A stretch of 64,000 nt of DNA, taken from the NCBI GenBank assembly GCA_029948255.1, contig JALIZF010001632.1:62001-126000 (forward strand), written 5' to 3'. The position numbers were made by a program, and so were the translations under genes. This document shows, piece by piece, positions 11,541 through 21,100 of the stretch. How positions within the stretch are numbered: position 1 is the first letter of the stretch; each line of letters starts with the position of its first letter. This stretch comes from Telmatactis stephensoni (Eukaryota; Cnidaria; Anthozoa; Actiniaria; Isophelliidae). The notes beneath the pieces are model-generated. The model searched no databases. It was not told the DNA's origin and saw only the letters and a program-made list of their open reading frames with translations.

Positions 11541-14500
11541 ATGTCTAGAATTTATCACATTGGTTTGGCGTTGATTTGTGGGATGTTTATGTGGACAGTG
11601 GTGGCCGACAAGCCAGAGGATGCGCCAAAACGTAAGAGAAATCATTATAAAAATTATCTGACGGCGAAAATGATTCTGAGCGCAATTTTACATTAGCAAG
11701 TTTATTAGTCATTTCACTCAATCACTGTACAAAATAGCTTTAAAATGGCATTTACTGTACACGGTAAATTTAATAAATTTTCATTTTATTATAACTTTCT
11801 TTATCTAACATTAACATCATCATACAGTCTTACAATCTACCTTCTCACTCGTTTTAATTGCGTTCTTTCACCATTAAACGCCAAGAAATTATCACTGTAA
11901 TTAGTCTATTCTCATGAAATTAAATTTGACTAGAAATAAATGTTCAAAGTGAACTTAGAATTATCATCTAAGTTAAATTTGTTGCTGTCAAAGTCCTCTT
12001 TTCCAATTTTCAAAAAGAAAAAGCAGCTACATAACATTAGTGAAAGATCATGTTTTATATGCACTTAACAAGGTTGTGAGAATGGTAAACGAAGAAGGAA
12101 TTCTCACACGAATTAATCCAAATGAAACTTCACAAATTAAAGTGAAAAAATCTCATATAAGGCTAAGGCGCAGGCGTTTTTAAGCTCGATCCAGTAAGTC
12201 CCTCTTCCTATTGACCGATACAAATGGCTTGCATAATAGATTCCATTCAGTTCCCTTCAATCAAATCTAGATATAACAGAAAGCCCAAACACACGATATA
12301 ACTTTTCCTGCAACCAATCTCGTCCCCAGAGCCGATTTTTTCTTACTGCGCATGAAATATCAGCTCTGAGGACGAGATTATCCTGTAACGTTTTCTGCAA
12401 CGTTGTTGCGCATGCGCGCAACGGCAGTTGCGCCCTGCGTTCATCCCTGCAACAGTTGCATGCACGCAATAGCCGCAGATTTAGAATCGAGTTCTACTTC
12501 TACAATTTTTTCCTGTGACATTGTACGCAACATTGCAGAAGTGGACACACGGTGCAACTTTTTTACGCTCAACGTTGGAGAAAAAGTTGCGTCGTGACGT
12601 GTCTGCATGGTCCGAAAGACGCCCAAAAAATTCCATAGCGATAGGGAAAGTTACCATGGCCACTGCTAAAGGAGTGGGACTAAAATATGCGACATTCACT
12701 AGCTTGCCTTTATTTAATTTCCTTCTTCTTCCTCGATCCTGTCCCTGCTCCTAGCTTGCTTAATTCTCGTCTTCCTTCTCCTTCTCAAAGCAAACTGTTT
12801 TGAATTACAGCATGTTACGAAGCACTTGGGGTACAAACTGGGGGATTAGACGATGAAGATATCACCGCGTCGAGCAAACTGGACAACTTTACTGCAACAG
12901 ACGCATGGTGTCCAACAGATAACGACGAAAATCAATACTTACAAGTAGATTTGGGAGAGAAAACCAAATTAACAAGAATTGCTACACAAGGATCATTAGA
13001 TCACCCTGATAAACATGTCAAGACATTTGCAGTGTTGTATAGTATGGATGGTAAAAAATTCCAGACGTATAAGGCAAATGGAACTGAAGAGGTGAGTAAG
13101 ATAAAATGACCATCACCGCTTCTTTGAAAATCCATTTTGAAAGAGCATAAGGAGCAAGGATGGCACAGTTGGTTAGTGCGCGGCCTTCGGTGCGAGAGGT
13201 CCAGAGTTCGATCCCCAGCCAGACCTCACATCCTTGTTTCGACTTCTTTCCAATCTATGTAGCTTTAATTATAGCTTTAAATACCCTTAAAACGGAGTAC
13301 TGATGGAGAGAGGGGAGTAAAATGAGCGCACCGTCGACCTCAGGTTTGTCAGTTGAATCACTGTTACGAGTTATCGACGTTAAATATGGTTGCTTTAAAC
13401 ATCTTCCATTCGAAAACCACATTGACCAGGCTGTCTCATGATCATGATTGGCTATAAACCTCTTATCATGAAACAGTTGTGTGCTCTCTGATTGGAAAAT
13501 TAAAGACGGCTAACATGCATCTGCTTGGTCTGTAAGTGCTTGTTAGAATAATGAATTGAAGGAATTAATACACTATATTATAATATGTATATTACACTCG
13601 AGGATTGTTCGATTCGAAAGGTTTCTTATTGGTAAATCTAGTGTTCAAAGAAACATTTTTCAGGGCATGAACGTTTAATTTCTATCTTTATGATCTTATG
13701 ACGCTTGTGTTGAAATACATCAGTGTACAGGCAGCAAAATCGTGCAACGTATCGCCAAACGGCTTTGGAAGTTAAAATATTGCTCAAACATCTACTTTCC
13801 GCAACAGAATTTGTTTCACTGTAGTAGCGTCGATTCAAAAAGGCGCTGTTATACAATGCATTTTTTTCTGTAACTGGCCTCGCAATCGCCAAACAAGTTG
13901 TAGGATTCATTGAAGAGTGTATTGTGTAAGAACATTGCAAAACTCTAGCAGGGGTTCGCTAAACTTTCTTATTGCATATATTTCAACACTTTAAGGCCAA
14001 GACACACGATTCAACTTTTTTGCAACGTTTTCTCCAACGTTGTGCGCTATAGAATTCTTTCGTTTGTCCACCCCTGTAACTGGCGAGTAAATTTGTGCGC
14101 GCCACAGTTGCATGCAGGTTTAGAACCGAAGTTTTACTTCTGCCACTTTTCTGCAATGTTGCGCGCAACATTGCTGGGGTTGACACACAGCGGAACTGTG
14201 TTGCGCGAAACATTTCAGAAAAAGGTCCATGCATATCTTACATCCGGGCCTTATACGGTATTTTATTTCTTTCAGGTATTTGATGGTAATGTCGACTCAT
14301 TTACAGTCCACCACAATAATCTAAAAACACCAATAATTGCTCGTTATGTACGAGTTAATCCAAGATCATGGGAAAAGGGGATTTGTTTAAGAGTTGAGCT
14401 CTATGGATGTGATCGTAAGTAAATAGCTATAATTATCTCAAAAATACAAAAAATATGCCCATCAAAGGCAAATATAAGCCCAGAGATTTGTTGTCGCATC

Positions 14501-14970
14501 ATCACCAAAGGGGGATCGAGGTACCACCAATCACACATCATTAAGCCTATTTTGGCACAATCACGGATCATTATACTGATAGTTTTGAAGCAGTCACTTA
14601 TTGTAAAAACCCCTTCCCACTCTGCATCACATTAGAGTATATTACTGTATCAATGTCTACGATGTCACATTCTATAGAATTCTAATAGTTTGTGAAACTA
14701 TAATGTACTAGGTAGATTGACTGGAAATTAAAGTGGCACTGCACTCTAGACGGAATTCAGAATATACCGAGCTCATACAATTTTTAATTGCCTTTCGACA
14801 CTTCCCATATTAGTTTTTTTACAAATTGCATTTGTATCAGCTTTCAGTTGTGGTGCTCGCTTTAACTGATTCAGGAGGGAAAAGGAGGGACTGCTCACAG
14901 TCTAGTAACTGCTGTTGTTATGCACAGAAATCAGAAATCAATGCAAATTTTTCTTTTTTTCTCAGCATAA
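11541..14970 (+). CDS. secreted single-domain discoidin (F5/8 type C) protein
   Basis: Four coding exons: 11541-11631, 12811-13091, 14276-14414 and 14966-14970. Phases close exactly and give 171 residues. Residues 1-22 are a signal peptide (MSRIYHIGLALICGMFMWTV). A complete discoidin domain runs from Cys32 to Cys170, the pair that closes this fold, with ITASS near the start, YLQVDLG in the core strand and the final RVELYGC. Such domains bind carbohydrates or membrane lipids outside the cell. The last exon supplies only two bases of a Pro codon and the TAA, so the protein ends Cys-Asp-Pro. If the last intron is retained the protein ends Cys-Asp-Arg-Lys, still only the bare domain. A TTGTAG acceptor at 11451 suggests an upstream 5' UTR exon. 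No further domain follows, unlike the discoidin domains of neuropilins or DDRs. Confidence 0.88.
12290..12640. repeat. degenerate foldback repeat (CGCAACGTTG family)
   Basis: Sequence rich in GCAACATTGCAGAAGTGGAC and its complement. A related palindromic copy lies at 13990-14240, also in an intron of the discoidin gene. Boundaries are approximate. Confidence 0.5.
13151..13400 (+). mobile_element. tRNA-derived SINE, family 2, copy 1
   Basis: Begins GGAGCAAGGATGGCACAGTT, with box A at about 13161-13172 and box B (GTTCGATCCCC, 13206-13216), followed by a conserved body containing TTTAAATACCCTTAAAACGG. It is homologous to copies at 26722-26970 and 54304-54530 (minus). It lies in intron 2 of the discoidin gene. 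Confidence 0.85.
13990..14240. repeat. foldback repeat (CGCAACGTTG family), second copy
   Basis: Bounded by CCAAGACACACG... and ...AGAAAAAGGTCC; inside, GCAACGTTTTCTCCAACG pairs with GCGCGCAACATTGCTGGG-like sequence. Ends about 35 bp before discoidin exon 3. Confidence 0.55.
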
Positions 14971-15565
14971 ATGAAGATAAATAGATTAAGAATGAAATGA
15001 TCATCTCTGAAGATGGGCAAAGCATTATGGAATGGATATGGAACTTGTATATAGATTTTACTCAGAAAGATGTTCATAAAGTACAAGATATGTTAAAAGC
15101 TGATGAGAAGATATTCAAAATGGATTTAGAAACACATCAGAATTGGACATCATTGGCATGATTCACCATGTTATTGGAATATCTATATTCTACATATGTA
15201 TAGTGACACTGGAAGATATACAATATGATTCATTCATCTACAACTATTTGTGTATATATATGTATACATAAATATGCATTAAAGGAGGGGGACCTATAAC
15301 AGTATGGTGAGATTTTCAAGCCAACGGCACTGGATTTTCTGTAAATGGAATCAAGTTGAAGAATCTCCTTCAGACCATGGCTTTGTTTGGTTTTCAAGAT
15401 TCTTTAAGGATTTCAAGTTTGATTATTTATACTTCTAAATTCTAACCAAAATGGTTAAAGAACCTTGTACAGAAAAAGAATATAGTTTTATAGTATATAT
15501 GTATTTACATGCATGAATGTGCTGTATATACAGTTGTGTGTATGTGTTATAAATGATAATATACT

Positions 15566-15571
15566 AATAAA
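15566..15571 (+). terminator. poly(A) signal of the discoidin gene
   Basis: AATAAA about 0.6 kb after the stop codon and followed by a GT-rich stretch. The 3' UTR is 14971 to about 15590. Confidence 0.7.
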
Positions 15572-15680
15572 GAAATTTGTAAAAAGAATGTAAGGTATTT
15601 CTGACTTTCTTCCCCATTGCATTAGTATACAGTACATTAATATGATGTGGTTGAAAGTTATAGTAATACACTACGTTCGG

Positions 15681-15790
15681 AAGGAAACAATGCCACAGGG
15701 GACAAGTAGAACAAAAAGACATTATTCAGAGTAATTCACATATTCTTTGTTTTTGTCATTTTAACAAATTGCAAACTTTGTTCTAACAAC
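15681..15790. repeat. dispersed repeat (two copies in window)
   Basis: The segment with CACATATTCTTTGTTTTTGT and GCAAACTTTGTTCTAACAAC is closely matched at 55055-55185. The family was not identified. Confidence 0.6.
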
Positions 15791-16116
15791 AGTGGATGAC
15801 CCAAAAGTGCAAATAGGTATCAACTTTTTTATGCATACAGAAATAATTCAAGTGCATAAGTAAACAAATGCTACATTCATTACGGTAACCACAAAAAAGT
15901 TGCATGGTACAAAACGTTCTACTTGTGAAGAACAAATTTTCACCAGAGCTAGATGTGGACAAAAAGGCAGAAGTGATACAGGCAGACGTTGCATTTCTTG
16001 AGAGAAGATGATGAACATTGCATTTCTGACTCTTTGTATGCATGCGGCTTCTGTTTCTGCTTAAGAAAACCACAGTTAAAATTGCACAATAACATAAATG
16101 ACTGTATCTCTCACGT

Positions 16117-16122
16117 TTTATT
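16117..16122 (-). terminator. poly(A) signal of the LYPLAL1-like gene
   Basis: TTTATT on the plus strand (AATAAA on the minus strand) lies about 0.2 kb past the minus-strand stop codon at 16317-16315. Confidence 0.6.
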
Positions 16123-16314
16123 AGGATTCTTGTGGTAATCTGTTATAAGTCAGGTCCCAGTTCCTGAAAGCCCAACAAGAGCTACATTGTAATCCATGAT
16201 TAAAACCAATGGTTTTCTTTAGAGTTAATTATGGATTAGCACTTATCAGACTTTCAGGAACCCAGGCATGAGGAATTCCTGTAGTTTGTTAATATTTGGC
16301 AAAAATTATGACAA

Positions 16315-17728
16315 TCAACTTTCCTCTGGTAACACATTTAGAATCCATTGCTTTAAATTATCTATCTCATATACAGAAATTTCTTTGTCTTTTCCATAAT
16401 AAACTTGTAACTCAGTCTCAAGGTCAAGATCCATAAAGCACTCAGCAGTAAGCGATGCCCATTTTAATGAAACTTTTTTATCATCATGGTCATGGCATAA
16501 AAAGAGAGGAGGAAATTTCTTGTCTTTGTCAGTTTGTTTTGTCTTTAGAATATGTTGAAAAACACTAGATGTTGGACTTAAGCATGTTGACAGTCCAAAT
16601 ACACCAGCAATTTCAGGAAGATATCTGCAAGAAATAATGAAAAAAAAAACCCCAACTTATAAATTAATCACTAATTGAGCACTTACTAACTACTAAGTGG
16701 TTATAGGTCTTATAGACATGTTACATATCATTTACTAACATTTTAGATCAAACACTTCCTGACACCTTACCAACCACTTCCTGACAACTTACCAACCACT
16801 TCCTGACACCTTATCAACCACTTCCTGACACTTTACCAATCACCTCCTGACAACTTACCAACCCCTTCCTGAAACCTTACTAACCACTTCCTGACAACTT
16901 ACCAACCTTTTCCTGACACCTTATCAACCACTTCCTGACAACTTACATGTACCAACCACTTCCTGATACCTTACCAACCACTTCCTGACACCTTATCAAC
17001 CACTTCCTGACACCTTACCAACCACTTCCTGACACCTTACTAACCACTTACTGACACCTCATCCACCACTCATTTGACCATGTACCACCAAGTGCACATT
17101 ATTTTATTAAGATAGCTTATTATTAAGTAAGCTAGAGAAAAGTTAAGAGCATAAAAATTTAGCATGCATTGATGCTTTCTCAATCAGTCTTCTTGGAAAT
17201 GAGATTATTTGTACAAACATCAAATTTTATATCCCAAGGCAACTGGAATGAGGAAGCATTGAAATTGGCCTCTTCAATCGATTTTAAATCCCTTATACTT
17301 ATTTACGAGAGAAAACAATAATTAACCTACCTATAGCCAACATGCATTGCTAGTTGAGCTCCCATGTTCACACCACCTATAACAATACGATTTTTATTTG
17401 TACCACTTGTAACCAAATCATTCACTAGTTGTCTAACTAGTCTACAACTTCGTTCAAGAGAGTCTCTCAGTTCAGGACCAGTAGGGCTATAAGTTTTACG
17501 GTCAAACCACACATTTCTGAGTTGGCCTTCTTCGACTGTGTATGGAATCTTTGGCGCCTGTGGATAAATAACTCTAATGTGTTCGAAATCCCAGTTTTTG
17601 TAATATAAACTGTTTATAGTATCTCTAAGAGCTTGTGCAGATCCTTCTTCTCCGTGGAAAAATATAACTGCTGCAGTTTTGTAAAATCTTTCCCGAGTTA
17701 TCACTGTCTTGAGCTTTGGAAGCGCCAT
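16315..17728 (-). CDS. LYPLAL1: LYPLAL1-like alpha/beta hydrolase lacking Ser and His of the triad
   Basis: Two exons, 17331-17728 and 16315-16624, join AG|A (Arg133) and give 235 residues; human LYPLAL1 has 237. Family landmarks are present: AVIFFHGEEGSA (oxyanion strand/loop), VIYPQAPKIPYT, NVWFDR, then IVIGGVNMGAQLAMH. In LYPLAL1 and the acyl-protein thioesterases this elbow is G-F-S-M-G with the nucleophile Ser; here the codon is AAC (17368-17366), Asn121. In the C-terminal half FLCHDHDDKKV keeps an Asp at the acid position, but KDKEISVYEI has Lys where the family has the catalytic His. The fold looks intact and the frame is open, so this is predicted to be a non-catalytic pseudo-hydrolase rather than a broken gene. 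Relatives act in the cytosol on acylated proteins or lipids. It is divergently paired with SHQ1. Confidence 0.9.
16745..17070. repeat. ~21 bp minisatellite (CCACTTCCTGACACCTTACCA)
   Basis: About 15 imperfect tandem units based on ACCACTTCCTGACACCTTAC, in the single intron of the LYPLAL1-like gene. A relative, with CCCAACC in place of CTGACACC, is at 19770-20195. Confidence 0.9.
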
Positions 17729-18121
17729 TACTTTCTTGAAGTGTAGGTTTACGCCAGGCGTTACAAACTGAATGCGCGAGGGATCTGGAAGTAATCTAAC
17801 ACAGGAAGACCAACATAAATTTTTTTTCAGTTTTCATCCCTTTAGAATATTTTAGCGTCGTCGTCGTCCTTGACATCAATAATGCCTATTAAAAATTTGT
17901 TTTACTTTTAAAAAGTTGGAGCGCATAATTTTTATGCGAATAAACTTAGGAAGAAAAAAATTTGTAAAAGCTTTTGGGTTTCCTGTCTTTTTTGTTGATG
18001 CGGAGATTGGGTACTAGAGCAAACTAAATAACCAAGATGGCGGCAAGTTGAAAAAGTTTTTGCAGTGTTCATCTTTATAGTCTACCTTTCAGCGTGGAAA
18101 GAAACGTTAGAGGTTTTGAGT
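17729..18121. promoter_or_regulatory. bidirectional promoter of LYPLAL1-like gene and SHQ1
   Basis: The two start codons point away from each other across 393 bp. CCAAGATGGCGGCAAG (about 18030-18045) fits the YY1-type AAGATGGCGGC element common at TATA-less housekeeping promoters, and no convincing TATA box is seen. Shared transcription is inferred from geometry. Confidence 0.6.
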
Positions 18122-21100
18122 ATGCTAACTCCTGCTTTTGAACTCTCACAAGATGAGAACTTTGTCACAGTTGTCATCAAAACACCATATGTGAAGGTAC
18201 ATGAGGAAATTTGTAAAACGATAAACTGACACTAAACTTCACGTGGTGTTAGGGGTAGCGCCGTATTCACCTCATCATGGTAGCTGAAAGGTTGTTGTTA
18301 AACTAATAATTGAGATCTTGTGACCTGAACGCTTATTATCTACTTTTGGGAAATACACTTCGTCATTTTATTAAATAGCTTGGGGAGGGGCACTCTCACA
18401 GTAGAATCCCGATTTATCAACCTCCAAGGGAAATAAAATCAGCAGGTTCGAGAAATTGGGAGTAAAACTATGGTGAAACAAATCCAAGGGGAAAATACAT
18501 TTGGTTCAAGTTATCGGGAGGTTTGAGAATTTGGGATTCTACTGTGCTTTGGGTGGGGATAATCATTCTATTTTTAATAATTCGTTGAAATTTTTTTTCA
18601 TAATGTACTTTGATATTTCAGATCTCTGAGGTGGATTTTTTCATTGATGGACATGAATTTAAGTTCTTTGTTAAGCCCTACTTTTTGAGGTAAGCACAGA
18701 AGAATTAAATCAAGTAGAATATTGTACAATGTGCACCACATTGATGAAAAAGGTGTCAGGGTCTCAAGGACTTAGAGGCACACCTCATAGTAAATTTAAG
18801 AGAGTAGCTTCCAACCCCACCAAAGCACTTACTTGATCAAAAATGTTCTTGATTATAGGCTTAATTTACCAGGAAAAGTTGTTGAAGATGGTAGAGAGGG
18901 AGCTTCTTACGATGTGGAAAAAGGTTTGTATCATTAATCAACTCATGGTTACATAAAGCAGAATGAATGATCTTGAATATTGTATAAAAACATGCTATGA
19001 ACTCAGTCCATTGTGTTCTTATGACAGGGACTTTTACAGTCAAATTACCAAAGCTTCATCAGGGTGAAGAATTTGAAGATTTAGACATGCTGACATCTTT
19101 ATTGGCTCCAACAAAGAAAAACAAGATAAAACAACAATTGATTGAAGTGATGTCAGGTAGAACAAACACAGTTAAACCATGAAATAAAATCAAAGTAAAC
19201 GGTAATAGATTATTAATAGTAGCTATTTAGTTACTAATAGTTGATGTCACTGAACCAAAACAATTCATGACACAAAAAAAGTAATACACAAGAGACCATT
19301 ACACATGTAAATATCGAACTTTATTTCAAGTGGCACTATTATTCATATACGTTTTCATATGCAAATTTATTTCAAAGAATTTGTTTTGTTTTATTGAAAT
19401 AAAGTTTCCTATTCTCTTGTTGTGTTGCATCACGTTTACTAAATCTGCCTAATGTTAAATACAGTACATGAACAGTTATCATCTAATTATTTTAGCATGA
19501 CAATATATTATTTTAATATGTTAATCGTGGTTAGGTGATGCTGTTGAATTGGATTCACATGATGATTCCAGTGATGAAAATGCTGATTTCAATTGGGAGA
19601 TTGAGCAAGATCTTTCAGAGGTGAGACATTCATCCATTGTGTATGGATGATGGTTATAGTGAACAATCTGCACTATATGGCAAGTCAGGTCAGTAACTGA
19701 TTTCACTGATAACTTACCATTACTTTAACATCACTGTACCATTATCTTTACCTTACCTTACCATCATGATCACGTGTCATCTTACTGACCACTTCCCAAC
19801 CACTTCCTAATCACTTATCATCCACTTCCAAACCACTTCCCAACCACTAACCAACTGCTTACCAACCATGTACTTACTGACCACTTATCAATCACTTCCC
19901 AACCACTTATCAACCACTTCCCAACCAATTACTAACCACTTCCCAACCACTTATCAACCACTTCCCAACTGTTTACCAACCACTTACTGACCACTTATCA
20001 ACCACTTCCCAACCATGCACTTACTAACCAATGCACTTCCCATCTGCTTACCAACCACTTACTGACCACTTACCAACCACCTACCAAGCACTTACTTAAC
20101 CACTTACTTACCACTTACCAGTCATGCAATTACCTAACCACTAATTATCAACCACTTACCAACCATTTATCAACCATTAATCAACCACTTACATGTACCA
20201 TATTGCCGTGAATGACAGTAAAGCTAAGTCGATCTTTAATCATTCCCTTTAGGATAGTGTATCGGTAACACTGGAAAGTGAGAGAGGAAAATATGGATTT
20301 GCTAACAAGAAAGCTGGTATATTTCACAAGAGACAAGTAAGCAGAGTGACAGCAAAACATCAGAACTTCATTTAGTGTCCTATAATACAAACTACATCTT
20401 TGTTGATCTCTCAGATGTTTCTGCTATGATAATTCTCCCCACAATCATGGAATTTTTATGATATTCATATAAGAATTAATGGTACTGTATGTTGTCACAC
20501 ATCCCGATTGGTTGAGAACCATGTGCTATTACAGTACACATGCACAGATGATGTGGAGAGAATCTTAGGTGTGCTCTGATTGGTTGAAATATTTTGATCA
20601 ATAAATATCATATAAGACAGATTCCATTTTTTGTGTGTTTTCTAATAGATGCATGCACAGAAGGCATAAAAATGTGGTGAGAAAAACAGAACAACAAAAC
20701 AACAAAACCATTTGACTTCATATCATAGCCTACATTTTTTGTATTCTCCCATACTTTGACTTGTCTTTTGACTCAGTGTAGACTATCCTGGATCCAAATA
20801 TGGTGAAAAAATGAGGAAAATTAAAATGGAAAACTGAAGTGGAACCATGAGTGCAGGGAGACATGTCAACACCATTGTCTGAAATCTTGTTCTCAATGGC
20901 TTTCAACCAATCAGATTATGGACAGTTTGCTTGAATATTGTAAAAATAATCTTTGCATCCATTTAGGAGGAGCTTTATGAGATAGCTGATGTACCAGATC
21001 CTGAGTCTACCACACTAAGAGAAAGACGACTAGCTAGACTAGCTGCTGAGGACATCAAATTTGATCCAGAACATTACTTGTATGTTTTGCTGTGAAACAT

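Noticed and set aside
16745..17070. Possible CRISPR array (regular ~21 bp repeats)
   Set aside because: There are no unique spacers, units are contiguous and imperfect, and the context is a eukaryotic intron.
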